Shown piece by piece: positions 35,201 through 41,213 of a DNA stretch of 64,000 nucleotides. The translations under genes and the position numbers were made by a program. The stretch's first letter is position 1, and each line of letters opens with the position of its first letter. Below the pieces are notes generated by a model. That model saw only the letters and a list, made by a program, of their open reading frames with translations. It did no database searches and was not told the DNA's origin. Origin of the DNA: Aradus depressus (Eukaryota > Arthropoda > Insecta > Hemiptera > Aradidae); the NCBI GenBank assembly GCA_963662175.1, contig OY759218.1, forward strand, positions 7,804,001 through 7,868,000, read 5' to 3'.

Positions 35201-36021
35201 TACTGAAATTAGGTATGTACATGTTATATGAATTTTCTTAGTATATAATATAATATAATATATATATATTTTTTAAAAATTATAAACTGATATTTACAAC
35301 TGTGTAAAGAATATATACAACATGCAAATGTGCTGAGGGAGAAAAAATGGCAATGTCAAATTTTTAAGAGGGGAGAAATCAGACAGTGGTGGCACTCTCC
35401 AGCCACTGAGTTACACTGTTGCACTCAGTGCCATTGGCACCTAACGCATCGTTCCGGAAGTATGGCAGAAGGGAGGGCACTAGAGAATTAATATGGATTC
35501 TAAAGGAGGAAAATAATTGTTTGTACCTGTATTTAGCTAATTCGGCGACAAAGGGAATATTGAAATTAGTGTGCAGGGTTTTGTTGGAGATGTAATAAGA
35601 AGCACTGACCTATAGTACGAACTATTCTGGATTGCAATGATTGAATGTGCTAAGGATGGAAGCTTTGGCAGAACCCCAGTCCATAAGTTCACATAATAGG
35701 CTTGAGTTATATATTAGTCGTTTTGTTCTCAGCGTTGATTTTGATCTTTTGTCTAGTAGTAACAGTTTGTATCGTCTGTTTATTTCTTGTCTTAATTTAA
35801 ATCTAAAACTAAAATATTGTACATTTATATCATGTATTTAATGGCTTTATTTTTTTTTTCAAGATCCCGAACTGGATTCTAATGGAAGAATTGCTGCAAT
35901 TCAAAATTCTATGCAACAGCTGAGAACTGCATATGCCGAAGCAAAAGCTGAACTAGCGGTGATTGATCGTAGAAGAAAAAAGTTAAGACGAAGAGAACGG
36001 GAAAAAAATGCTCACAGGTAA
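1899..36021 (+). CDS. Arid4: ARID4/RBP1-family chromatin protein (hat-trick-like), 21 exons, 5' partial
   Basis: Nuclear chromatin adaptor. Family members bind DNA through the ARID domain, read histones through Tudor and chromo-barrel domains, and recruit Sin3-HDAC/Rb repressor complexes (known of the family, not shown here). Exons: 1899-1964, 2137-2230, 4571-4736, 5788-6009, 7436-7515, 7778-7899, 8589-8726, 12986-13110, 15780-15924, 16682-17188, 17891-18030, 19832-19934, 21727-21876, 22661-22868, 23537-27525, 28088-28447, 30224-30414, 32699-32790, 33056-33166, 35114-35212, 35864-36017 plus stop. All junctions are GT-AG and phase-consistent and give about 2,421 residues, much longer than mammalian ARID4A/B (about 1,250-1,300). 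Domain order by residue counted from the first codon in the window: Tudor about 1-105, RBB1NT about 110-210, ARID about 250-350, chromo barrel about 603-690, low-complexity acidic/lysine-rich about 755-2205, basic C-terminal helix about 2370-2421. The start codon and first exon or exons are upstream of the window. Confidence 0.93.
2137..2230 (+). CDS. Arid4: ARID4 exon b: Tudor domain
   Basis: Encodes [20 protein letters not shown] followed by [11 protein letters not shown]. This matches the 'GAIVE...EA.I.K..D...YTV' Tudor strand pattern of ARID4. Acceptor ttttctag, donor gtatgt. It ends one base into a Val codon completed by the next exon. Confidence 0.9.
2414..3284. mobile_element. Foldback/MITE-like element with ~280-bp inverted repeats, TA duplication
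   Basis: Left end TA+ACGCATCACTCCTAAAAAACG and right end CGTTTTTTAGGAGTGAGGCGT+TA are inverted copies. Similarity continues inwards to about 2690 and back to about 3000 (e.g. caatatcaatatttg / caaatattgatattg). No transposase inside. The TA flanks fit a Tc1/mariner-mobilised element, but that is inference. Confidence 0.65.
3738..4051 (+). mobile_element. tRNA-derived SINE, copy 1 (near full length)
   Basis: Begins gagggcgccagtggtagc (A-box-like), has gcgggttcaaaacccg (B box, tRNA T-arm-like), then a body with gttaagcgatggtcccgag, gactccca..agtcgggctcatg and gatatgacctcg, and an (actaa)-type tail. Seven further copies in the window define the family. Confidence 0.85.
4571..4736 (+). CDS. Arid4: ARID4 exon c: Tudor end, FDDGD and [11 protein letters not shown] motifs
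   Basis: Reads (V)[19 protein letters not shown] followed by [20 protein letters not shown]. This is the most diagnostic ARID4 signature: the FDDGD turn, the TLRR..ICLK strand and [18 protein letters not shown]. It ends in a basic KRGRRRTG stretch. Acceptor tgtttttcag, donor gtaagt, two bases left over. Confidence 0.95.
4804..5160. repeat. Hairpin element, copy 1 (sister at 55990-56415)
   Basis: Arms 4804-4872 and 4994-5061 are inverted copies (ttttagaaataagttgac ... gtcaacttctttctaaaa). To the right is tactaacc/aacctgc-rich sequence ending taacctgctagtaacta. It lacks the left outer arm present in the sister copy. Confidence 0.6.
5788..6009 (+). CDS. Arid4: ARID4 exon d: RBB1NT-type domain
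   Basis: Starts [10 protein letters not shown] (acidic), then [23 protein letters not shown] and [12 protein letters not shown]. These match the 'GKVV.V......WYPALV..P......LVRSF.D..' pattern of the second conserved N-terminal domain of ARID4 (RBB1NT). Acceptor tttatag, donor gtaagt. Confidence 0.93.
6600..6880 (+). pseudogene. hAT transposase C-terminal relic
   Basis: In-frame [20 protein letters not shown] followed by [20 protein letters not shown] is the hAT dimerisation region (LP...A.VERAFS....IK...RNRLS.D......). No upstream transposase domains remain. Ends of the element were not securely found; aggggtttgcaa at 6059 could be a decayed terminus. Confidence 0.7.
7187..7363. repeat. Degenerate tandem repeat (tattgacgcggtttgcgaataacgac)
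   Basis: The unit recurs at 7191, 7223 and 7281, with spacings of 32 and 58 bp. The longer spacing adds ttattgacc-aactattcgaata. It is unusually CG-rich for this intron. Confidence 0.6.
7436..7515 (+). CDS. Arid4: ARID4 exon e: end of RBB1NT domain
   Basis: Encodes [20 protein letters not shown]. The first Tyr codon is split with the preceding exon. It corresponds to the 'FYSI.RKD..E' segment after the RBB1NT core. Acceptor attgcag, donor gtatgt, one base left over. Confidence 0.9.
7778..7899 (+). CDS. Arid4: ARID4 exon f: linker before ARID ([12 protein letters not shown])
   Basis: Encodes [20 protein letters not shown], then [21 protein letters not shown]. This matches the ARID4 pattern 'A..FL....VP..W....I......SD.E'. 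The acceptor is a tandem NAGNAG (ttttagcag), so the exon may start at 7778 or 7781, which adds or drops one Ala. Confidence 0.88.
8589..8726 (+). CDS. Arid4: ARID4 exon g: first half of ARID domain
   Basis: Encodes [20 protein letters not shown], then [20 protein letters not shown] and LYRLFK: helix 1 and helix 2 of the ARID fold (FL.QLYKFM...GTPINK.P......L.L..LF). Both ends are phase 0. The acceptor (tttttcatggag) has a short pyrimidine tract. Confidence 0.95.
9030..9170 (+). mobile_element. tRNA-derived SINE, copy 2 (5'-truncated, with duplication)
   Basis: Carries only the 3' half of the family (tagggtaggcaaaatttagg ... cgagcatgagtcataataac). Flanked by the 11-bp direct repeat tataaggaatt at 9019-9029 and 9171-9181, a clear target-site duplication proving retrotransposition. 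Confidence 0.85.
10133..10588 (-). CDS. GIY-YIG endonuclease domain of the Penelope-like element
   Basis: [20 protein letters not shown], then [20 protein letters not shown]. It shows the GVY...C and YVGQSGR..S.R..EH hallmarks of the Penelope GIY-YIG nuclease, preceded by [14 protein letters not shown]. In these elements it nicks the target for priming. Catalytic Tyr/Arg are present, but the upstream RT is broken, so activity is unlikely. Confidence 0.85.
   Translation of the reverse strand: MEGYSSRIPDREVKGFCSIPYIGDVSCRVANILRNEGLCVGFKTVHPLGALISRPKDKVEFPDRSGVYRITCECGAAYVGQSGRKISTRIGEHLPRSSRVSDFKDHLIATGHRFLADKNVEFLHFIDKGPTLDWFEKLEIKKCLKTKKTSA
10646..10876 (-). pseudogene. Penelope-like RT C-terminal fragment
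   Basis: [20 protein letters not shown], then [20 protein letters not shown] and [13 protein letters not shown] match the post-catalytic region of Penelope RTs (FLDL.I.......I.RK.T.TD..I...S.HP......R..I.R.L..P). Frame-shifted relative to the GIY-YIG frame. Confidence 0.8.
11743..12142 (+). repeat. RTE-like non-LTR 3' fragment (CCCGGCGTTGCCCGGG repeat)
   Basis: Begins agcagtaatacccggcgttg and ends gttcgtgagttatagcgg...ttatatatatgatg. This is the arrangement of widespread insect RTE-type LINE tails or derived SINEs. No coding capacity remains. Confidence 0.55.
12986..13110 (+). CDS. Arid4: ARID4 exon h: second half of ARID domain
   Basis: Encodes [20 protein letters not shown], then [20 protein letters not shown]. 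It has the ARID features V...GG...V.....W..V...MG and the helix 5 contact region. A 4.3-kb intron full of a SINE, a Penelope-like element and RTE-like sequence separates it from exon g. Confidence 0.95.
13271..14941 (-). mobile_element. 5'-truncated LINE with 14-bp duplication and GAATT tail
   Basis: Flanked by gttttgaccatttt at 13257-13270 and 14942-14955. On the minus strand it ends in gaattgaattgaattg rather than poly(A). Carries the reverse transcriptase at 13481-14894. Inserted in an ARID4 intron opposite to the gene. Confidence 0.88.
13481..14894 (-). pseudogene. LINE reverse transcriptase, partial, one frameshift
   Basis: Frame 14894-13749 has [20 protein letters not shown] (RT motif B) and [17 protein letters not shown] (catalytic YADD). 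A frameshift near 13774 leads into [20 protein letters not shown] and the zinc-knuckle-like [19 protein letters not shown]. The N-terminal endonuclease is missing. Confidence 0.9.
15780..15924 (+). CDS. Arid4: ARID4 exon i: ARID C-terminal helix and basic tail
   Basis: Encodes [15 protein letters not shown], the last ARID helix (K.YL..FE.Y.R), then a Ser/Arg/Lys-rich tail ([13 protein letters not shown]). Acceptor attttacag, donor gtatat. Reading on past the donor stops at 16009, supporting splicing. Confidence 0.9.
16591..16619. repeat. Poly-C tract
   Basis: 29 nt, C except one T at 16597, just before ARID4 exon 16682. Confidence 0.9.
16682..17188 (+). CDS. Arid4: ARID4 exon j: Pro/Glu- and Lys-rich linker
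   Basis: 169 codons beginning [20 protein letters not shown], then acidic/proline-rich, then a strongly basic helical stretch ([20 protein letters not shown]). No named domain is visible; it links ARID to the chromo barrel. A C-rich tract lies about 60 bp upstream of the acceptor. Phase 0 at both ends. Confidence 0.85.
17302..17709. repeat. Palindromic MITE-like hairpin (~190-bp arms)
   Basis: Left arm from ttcacagctatattcttctc to ggtcgacctct; right arm agaggtcgac back to gagaagaatatagctgtgaa. Spacer about 25 bp. Contains a Penelope-like edge motif (gacgtttccgaaag). A related shorter hairpin lies at 28490-28725. Confidence 0.75.
17891..18030 (+). CDS. Arid4: ARID4 exon k: basic linker before chromo barrel
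   Basis: Encodes [20 protein letters not shown], then a [16 protein letters not shown] basic patch that could act as a nuclear localisation signal (inference). Donor gtaatg, two bases left over to complete Asp with the next exon. Confidence 0.85.
18182..18358 (-). pseudogene. 58-residue open frame, unknown, possible coding relic
   Basis: ATG at 18358 to TGA at 18182 gives [20 protein letters not shown], then [20 protein letters not shown] and [18 protein letters not shown]. It is protein-like in composition. More protein-like but interrupted sequence continues upstream on the same strand ([20 protein letters not shown] near 18500-18560). I do not recognise it; probably a decayed element or pseudogene in an ARID4 intron. 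Confidence 0.25.
18897..19128. repeat. Minisatellite: 29 bp x 8 perfect copies
   Basis: Eight identical head-to-tail copies of accattttaaac-tatattac-tacatacct. No visible divergence among copies, implying recent expansion or homogenisation. Confidence 0.95.
19832..19934 (+). CDS. Arid4: ARID4 exon l: chromo-barrel domain, first half
   Basis: Encodes [20 protein letters not shown], then [15 protein letters not shown]. The VGDKLKV.YG.......YEAK pattern is the first strands of the chromo-barrel/Tudor-knot fold (MRG15/MSL3/ARID4 type). Acceptor ttttaag, donor gtaagc. Confidence 0.93.
20212..20594. repeat. Intact sister copy of the 13205-15247 repeat
   Basis: Aligns to both halves of the split copy, including gtaatcgtgcgaaaatcc, gttttgaccattttc and accactttatttcggggcc. 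Marks the empty-site state for the LINE insertion. Confidence 0.75.
21215..21446 (-). pseudogene. LINE RT C-terminal fragment
   Basis: [20 protein letters not shown], then [20 protein letters not shown]: same lineage as 645-1319. Truncated at both ends and decayed. Confidence 0.75.
21506..21591. repeat. 43-bp tandem duplication with Penelope-like motif
   Basis: Two copies of agtttataactaaacctgac-gatggtttaatgccgaaacagac. The taatgccgaaac core recurs (inverted) near 57665-57735. Confidence 0.8.
21727..21876 (+). CDS. Arid4: ARID4 exon m: chromo-barrel domain, second half
   Basis: Encodes [20 protein letters not shown], then [20 protein letters not shown]. The YLVHY.GW..R.DEW aromatic cage region is diagnostic of the chromo barrel that reads methyl-lysine. 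Phase 0 at both ends. Confidence 0.95.
22309..22580 (+). mobile_element. tRNA-derived SINE, copy 3
   Basis: Best-preserved tRNA-like head: gagggctccggtagcttaga-ggtagcgtgctagcc and B box gcgggtttgaaacctgg. The 3' end is decayed. Ends about 80 bp before the acceptor of ARID4 exon 22661. Confidence 0.85.
22661..22868 (+). CDS. Arid4: ARID4 exon n: linker after chromo barrel
   Basis: Encodes [20 protein letters not shown] and a Ser/Pro-rich stretch ending [12 protein letters not shown]. Acceptor ttgttgtacag, donor gtaagt. A tRNA-derived SINE ends about 80 bp upstream of the acceptor. Confidence 0.85.
23537..27525 (+). CDS. Arid4: ARID4 exon o: giant low-complexity exon
   Basis: Continuous 3,989-nt coding exon (about 1,330 codons), entered at [20 protein letters not shown] after acceptor tttcttttcag and left at PVLAPD before gtaagt. 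Lys/Glu/Ser-rich and likely disordered. A ~22-residue tandem repeat occupies 25378-26107. A very acidic stretch ([15 protein letters not shown]) follows near 26510-26560. No enzyme domain is visible. The central region of ARID4 proteins is fast-evolving, so function is not readable here. Open sequence upstream of 23537 is intron. Confidence 0.9.
25378..26107 (+). repeat. Coding tandem repeat in ARID4 (~22 aa x ~11)
   Basis: Diverged units of pattern KLPQxAKQKVQDTFDxDxKN (e.g. [40 protein letters not shown]). The frame is kept throughout; unit length varies from about 19 to 25. Confidence 0.9.
28088..28447 (+). CDS. Arid4: ARID4 exon p: glutamate-rich acidic region
   Basis: 120 codons starting [20 protein letters not shown], then almost continuous Glu/Asp runs ([16 protein letters not shown] and [14 protein letters not shown]). 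Phase 0 at both ends; acceptor is a long T tract plus tttag. Confidence 0.85.
28490..28725. repeat. Hairpin element related to 17302-17709
   Basis: Outer arms tttctgttttttacaacct and aggttgtaaaaacagaaaa are inverted. Inner sequence gacgtttcgggaagcactcc-catcaccagt resembles the left arm of the 17302 element. Confidence 0.6.
29580..29886 (-). mobile_element. tRNA-derived SINE, copy 4
   Basis: Antisense copy from gaggtcatatcgcctactac through ttttgaacccgcgatcttga (B box complement) to gagctaccggtgcc (A-box complement). Confidence 0.85.
30224..30414 (+). CDS. Arid4: ARID4 exon q: Ser/Asp-rich segment
   Basis: Encodes [20 protein letters not shown] through [20 protein letters not shown]. Acceptor ttttttacaaaataaag is weak but the phase fits both neighbours. 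Donor gtgagt. Confidence 0.8.
31181..31700. mobile_element. piggyBac-type MITE with TTAA flanks
   Basis: TTAA+CCCAGTAGGAC at the left and CTACTGGG+TTAA at the right: CCC...GGG inverted termini and TTAA duplication are the piggyBac hallmark. 520 bp, no transposase. Confidence 0.65.
31889..32376. repeat. Palindromic MITE-like element (~180-bp arms)
   Basis: Left tttcattaaatatacctcg ... ccaaaacaattgtttacctg; right caggtaaacaaaaattgttttgg ... cgaggtacatttaatgaaa are inverted copies. No coding sequence. Confidence 0.6.
32699..32790 (+). CDS. Arid4: ARID4 exon r: short linker exon
   Basis: Encodes (Q)[20 protein letters not shown] followed by [10 protein letters not shown]. Acceptor tatcttcag, donor gtaagt. 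The phase matches the exons on both sides. Confidence 0.8.
33056..33166 (+). CDS. Arid4: ARID4 exon s: basic nuclear-type segment
   Basis: Encodes [20 protein letters not shown] followed by [17 protein letters not shown], a Lys/Arg-rich patch as seen near the C-terminus of ARID4 proteins. Donor gttagt leaves one base that joins exon 35114 in frame. Confidence 0.82.
33342..33363. repeat. Poly-C tract (22)
   Basis: Uninterrupted C run in an ARID4 intron. Confidence 0.95.
33735..34074 (-). mobile_element. tRNA-derived SINE, copy 5 (full length, with duplication)
   Basis: Sense orientation: gagggcgccggtagctcagt ... gggttcgaaacccgaccgag ... catgagtcataaaacctaac. Flanked by aaatata at 33728-33734 and 34075-34081. 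Best reference copy of the family; about 340 bp. Confidence 0.9.
34227..35050. repeat. ~820-bp perfect-like palindrome centred on a poly-G tract
   Basis: Outer ends tggactaaaacccaatattt and aaatattgcgttttagccca are inverted; arms run to the G tract at 34660-34682. Each arm holds 3-4 diverged ~130-bp direct repeats (cattcgttacatcggcagtt, gttgaccccc, ttcggctgattccgctgaaa). Confidence 0.75.
34660..34682. repeat. Poly-G tract (23)
   Basis: At the hinge of the 34227-35050 palindrome. Confidence 0.95.
35114..35212 (+). CDS. Arid4: ARID4 exon t: SDSDEFY segment
   Basis: Encodes [20 protein letters not shown], then [13 protein letters not shown]. The 'SDEFY' acidic/aromatic segment before the C-terminal helix occurs in ARID4 family members. 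Acceptor ttttaattttag, donor gtatgt. Confidence 0.85.
35864..36021 (+). CDS. Arid4: ARID4 last coding exon: conserved C-terminal helix and stop
   Basis: Encodes [20 protein letters not shown], then [20 protein letters not shown] and [12 protein letters not shown]. The R...Q..M..L...Y...K.E.A.IDRRRK....RER pattern is the conserved ARID4 C-terminal coiled coil. A good donor (ag|gtaagc) follows 36017, but unspliced reading also gives AGG TAA, so the protein ends HR-stop either way. If spliced, the next plausible acceptor is at 38422. Confidence 0.88.
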
Positions 36022-36569
36022 GCATTCATTAAAATAAACGTTTTTATACGCGCATAGTATACAAATATGAATACATCCACGAATAACGTATTTTTAAAAT
36101 GTTTTTTTATTACACCTAAAGCCTAGTCCACAGAAGTATATTTGTACAAGAATTTTCTTATTCGCTTTGAAATGTGAATAGTGTGTCACTACTGAATGTT
36201 CGTTGTGGCTCATGAATAACGAACACATCAGGGAACATTCGAGTAGCATTTAGTGAATCCACACGATTATTTTTTCTTGGCAAGAGCTATCTCAGCTTCA
36301 GCTAGTCACTGTTGCATTTTGGGAACATAATGTAATAAAAATATATTCATACATATGTTTTGTGGTCCGGCACTTATATTAGCACTGAAACAGTAATTCA
36401 AATAATGCAGCCTTTATACATAATTGAAATTTATTCAAATATTTTCTGTAAAACGATTATAATTTATTTTGAAGTATTTTACCCAGTGTTCCAAATATTG
36501 ACTTGAACAATATTTGATTGATAATGTTGCAAAAAATGAAACGTAAATATTTCAATTTAATTATTGATC

Positions 36570-37980
36570 CTCTCCTCCACCTAAACCCTTCCATCCTTCT
36601 GATGTTTCGTTTGTGATCCGCAAACTTCCTTTGGGTAAGGCTCCGGGTTACGACTTAATTACGTCCTCAGTCCTCCGACATCTTCCCAAAAAAGCTATCA
36701 TTTTCCTTACCTATCTGTACAATTGTGTACTTAGGACATCCTACTTTCCTGCTCTTTGGAAATTTTCAATAATAAAAATGATTCCCAAACCTCATAAACC
36801 TTCTCAACTTCCCTCTTCCTACCGTCCTATTAGCCTCCTATCGGTCCTAGGTAAAATTCTAGAGAAACTTCTTTTGAAGCGCATTTATCCTATTTTTGAT
36901 TCCCTTAATATCATCCCAGATCACCAATTCGGCTTCCGTTCCCAACATTCCACAATCCAGCAATGTCACCGTGTTGTAGATGCCATAGCCTCCTGTCTTG
37001 AGAACAAGGAGTACTGCTCCAGTGCCTTTCTCGATGTTGAACAAGCATTCGACAGGGTTTGGCATTCGGGGCTGCTCTGGAAACTCAAAAATATCCTTCC
37101 TCAAACCTACTACCTTATTTTAAAGTCCTACCTTACAGATCGCTACTACTGTGTTTATCACGGTAGTGCGCAATCCTCCTTCCTTCCTCAGCTAGCTGGT
37201 GTTCCTCAAGGGAGTATCCTAGGACCCATCCTCTATACAGTATACACGGCCGATATTCCTTCCCATCCTAATACCTTGCTATGCACTTTTGCGGATGACA
37301 CCGCCATCCTTTCCTCAGACAGTGATCCACAAAAAGCTTCCGATTCCCTTCAGGAACATCTTTCATCCCTTGAGACATGGTTCCGCAGGTGGAGAATCAA
37401 GGTCAATGATAAGAAATGTACACACATCACCTTCACCCTGCGACGTGCAACCTGTCCCCCTGTCAATCTTTATAACACACCCCTTCCCGTTGCGAATCGG
37501 GTCCGCTACCTTGGGTTATTTATTTACAGACGCCTGACATGGAATCCTCATACTAGACTTAAAAGACAAGAACTTAATCGACGATACAAACTCTTATTAC
37601 GACTTTTAGACAACAGATCGAAACTTACATTAAGCAATAAAAGACTCATTTACAACCAATTACTGAAGCCAATATGGACGTATGGAGCTGAACTCTGGGG
37701 CTCAACTAAACCTTCGAATTCTTATAGAATCCAAACCTTACAATCCCGTATCCTTCGTAAAATCACAAACGCTCCATTCTACGTCTCAAATGCCATCCTT
37801 CACAATGATCTGCAGATTCCCTTTGTGAGGGATGTAATTAAATCCCGCTACAGAAAATTCCACTCTACCCTTTCCTTTCACCCTAATCCTTTAGTCCGCA
37901 GACTTGCCACAAGAACCCTTCCTAATGTTCATGTTCGGAGACTGAGGCGGCAATGGCCTCGAGACCTACTAGTGGATTGA
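36570..37980 (+). CDS. Jockey-clade reverse transcriptase, N-truncated
   Basis: Open from the truncation point to TGA at 37978-37980. Shows KAPGYDLITSSVL, SYRPISLLSVLGKILEKLLL, HQFGFRSQHST, SSAFLDVEQAFDRVWHSGLL, GVPQGSILGPILYTVYTADI, catalytic FADDTAILSS and the typical C-terminal RRLRRQWPRDLL. Endonuclease missing. No stop or frameshift, so a young insertion. Confidence 0.93.
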
Positions 37981-38226
37981 AGTCACACTGAAGTCATCTA
38001 CAAACGTTTCATGTTTCTTTATCATTTAACTATTTATTTTTTATTTTTTAATGTATATTTTAATTTCTCTTATCCGTATTAACAAGACAATGGAGTGTCA
38101 TTATTGAATGATTTCTCCTTCAAATTCCAAGACATTTATTTATTATGTATCACATTTACTTATTATGTATTGTATATATGTAGTTGTAAATAAAATAATA
38201 ATAAAAAAAAAAAAAAAAAAAAAAAA
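36570..38226 (+). mobile_element. Jockey-type LINE, 5'-truncated, poly(A), 8-bp duplication
   Basis: tattgatc at 36562-36569 and 38227-38234 flanks the unit; 24-nt poly(A) at 38203-38226. Carries an intact reverse-transcriptase C-terminal frame. Same orientation as ARID4, just after its last coding exon. Confidence 0.9.
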
Positions 38227-38422
38227 TATTGATCACTTCGTGCATTTTTTTCTGTAAAGAGAACACCTGCGTCTGCATGTATTCTTTTTTCTTCTATTTA
38301 ATTTTTAATTCCAATAAAACATTTTAAAATATGACGTTGCTGCAGTATAAAACCTAGAGCTAGGTTTGTTTTAGGACAGTTATTTGAATTTGATTTATTA
38401 TAAAATGTTATTTGTTTTACAG

Positions 38423-38560
38423 GTAAAATGTTTTATTGTAACATTTGAAGACAGAATACACCTTTCAAAATAATTTATAATTCACTGGACTGGTCTTTTT
38501 TTTTTTAATATTATCAGTTTTGCCAATGCTATTTATAAATATGAGTGTAAATAAAAACAA
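38423..38560 (+). other. possible ARID4 3'-UTR exon start
   Basis: ttgttttacag followed by gtaaaatg: joined to 36017 this gives AG+G TAA, the same stop as the unspliced transcript. It would make the Jockey-bearing interval 36018-38422 an intron ending exactly at the stop. AATAAA-like signals occur nearby (about 38550). The end given is arbitrary. Confidence 0.3.
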
Positions 38561-38925
38561 AAAACATGTTCAACTTTTATATTGTCTAATTCCACAATAC
38601 ATACCGTTTTTGGCTTACCCTATCTTGAGCACAAAGTTCAAAAGTAATATCTAAGTTTGTTACGTTGTCATATTTATACAATCCTCAGGTTATCTGAGAT
38701 TATATACGGCTGTGACCCTGTCCACTAGGCAAGTCCTATCTTAACTTAACATTTCTAAATACTTGAATTGTCAATAATTTTATAAAATAAAGAAAATGCA
38801 ATAATGAAAGAATCAAATAAAATATAATACTATGAAACTACTATAAACTCCATTCTCTTTAGGTATATATTTTTGTGGAATTAGACAATATAAAAGTTAA
38901 ACAAGTTCTTTGTTTTTATTAGATT
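38559..38925. repeat. Inverted-repeat element (gttcaacttttatattgtct)
   Basis: Arms 38559-38604 and 38871-38925 are reverse complements and include attgtctaattccacaa, which recurs at other Penelope-like hairpins (45970, 57770). Confidence 0.6.
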
Positions 38926-39018
38926 TATACTCTATTGACACAGATCGGAGAAAAAAGAGTTGTATACGGGAGGCTTTTTGGAGTTATTGTACGTCTTTCT
39001 CTTATTTGTAATCGAAAG

Positions 39019-39512
39019 GAAATATAAACTCCAAACACTACTTGTCAATGTTTTCTATATTGGTCAAAATTACACGACTATAGTTTCGCCTCTTACGGCA
39101 TTATCAAGTGAACTCAACAGAGAGTATTGCTGAACTAACTAACACAAGGGAGGACAAACAAGGTCATAAATTAGACCTGTAACAATTAACCGTCTGATTG
39201 AGAGGTTTAAGAAACATAATAATAATGTTTTATACTTATATCAATAGATTAAGACTATATTCAATTAAGTTTTGTCTCATATTTCTGTGAGATTTGAATG
39301 TTGTAATGTCTCCCTCCATTTTGTACATTATTGTTTACATTTACTTCCTTGTCACATGTCAAATTTATGACCTTGTTTGTCCTGCCTTGTGTTAGTTCAG
39401 CAGTACTCTCTGGTGAGTTCACTTGATAATGCCGTAAAAGGCGAAACTATAGTCGTGTAATTTTGACCAATATAGTGAAAATATTGACAAGCAGTGTTTG
39501 GAGTTTATATTT
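39019..39512. repeat. Penelope-like hairpin with ~155-bp arms
   Basis: Arms 39019-39177 and 39358-39512; centre motif actatagtttcgcctcttac-ggcattatcaagtg. Loop of about 180 bp. No coding sequence. Confidence 0.7.
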
Positions 39513-40850
39513 ACTTTGGAGTGTGTATATTCCTTTATCCTGTTCATTATGAATTTTCACAAAGTAGACCTGGAATCAGTTCAATAGTTTTATTGTGGTT
39601 ATTTGTCTGAATCCACCCTATGCGTGTCCTCTTACCTTACCTGAATCACTCTGTGTACGTTATTGCTTATAAAAGTTCTCCCTTCTTATTTAAATTCGAT
39701 TTTTTAATGTCTTGTTTCCCAATCATTCGCCCCTCCATTAAACAGGGAGAAAAAAGTAACTATATGTTTTTGATGGCCGGATGAACTTTTTTGTTTTGCA
39801 GTAACGTTTCATAGAGGTGTTCTTCAAACTCTTATAGACCATTTTACCTGCTGAAGTCTCATGGTCATACTGTATATTATTATTATGGTTGTGTATATAT
39901 TTTTTTGTTTGAAAATTATTATACTATTATTAATATTTAGAGTATTTATTCATTTCCTCTAGTAGTTGTATGGTCACAAATTGATGACCATTTATTTTTA
40001 TTAACTTTTTTTATTGATTTATATTTTTAATACATTTTAATTGCACCGAAGACTTGCATTATTGGTTTTATAAATAAAAATAAATAATGCGAGTGTTAGT
40101 TGCTAGATAGAAGCTATCTAAAATGAAGTGCACTGAAAAAACCCATAATTCGTCAACTTATTGTATTCCATTGTCTTGGTTAGGTACATATAGATAGATA
40201 TACCATTAAAATATTTGAAGTTAACCCTTGAAATATTTTATTAATTAAATTATTTTTCCCAAAGGTATTATTCGCTCAATTGTTGAGTATTAAGGATTCT
40301 TTGTTTTCGATTTCCATTGACGTTTCAAAAAGTTAATTGTTTAGCGCCAGAATAAATGTTCATTTTTGTGATCGCGCAAGTTCCCCTCTGTTTTTACAGT
40401 AAATTTTTGTTTTTTTAAATACTATGTATATTTTTTTTCAAAATATTTAATATATATTATTACAATGTTGTAAATTGATGTGTATGTATTAAATGTATTT
40501 TTTTACTTTATTATTGTTTTGTTCATCCTTCAAATGTCCCTTTCTTAAGTATTGGAATGGAGAATCCAACATTTTATAAGTTATTTAAGATGTAAAATGC
40601 ATTGTAATAAATCAGGCTTTATTTTAAAGTAATGTATCACTTTGCCAGATGATTTTTAAATTCATCTCCAGAAAAAATCACACCCATATAATCTAATTGA
40701 TTAATTAAGTCAACGCGATGAAAAGCAAAAATCCAAAATGGTTGTACTGGGAAAAAACAATATGATAAATATCTTACAGATTAGTAAATTTTGTTCTTAT
40801 TTTGGCATAAGTACGTTACTGAAATGAATTCTTAAAAAAATGTACATTTA

Positions 40851-41213
40851 TTGGCCACAACAACGTTATTACACCAATATCGAAGTCTAGATAACTTGCT
40901 AAAATATTTACTGTATTATTCGTATCATATTATTAAAAACACTGTTCAATGTCTTAAATATAGAAATGTTAGTAACCAAAAACTTGATGAATTAAACAAA
41001 AAAAGGAGACCTGGGAAGATCTCCTCAATAATAATCAAAATAATGCAAATAACATTTGTAACAGATTTCAAGAATTACTACTAGAACATGTGAACAAGAC
41101 AATGCCTATAAAAACTGTTAGAAAACAGACAAAAGTTCGAAATAGGTGGTTTACCCGAGGCCTTAAAATCTCATCGGATAAAATGAAATCGCTTCATGCC
41201 ATCAAATCCTCTT
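40851..41213 (+). pseudogene. LINE ORF2 linker relic
   Basis: In-frame NRFQELLLEHVNKTMPIKTV, then RNRWFTRGLKISSDKMKSLH. 'W.T.GLK.S..K...L' is the spacer between endonuclease and RT of LINEs. Upstream frame 40851-41084 may be an earlier part. Confidence 0.5.
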
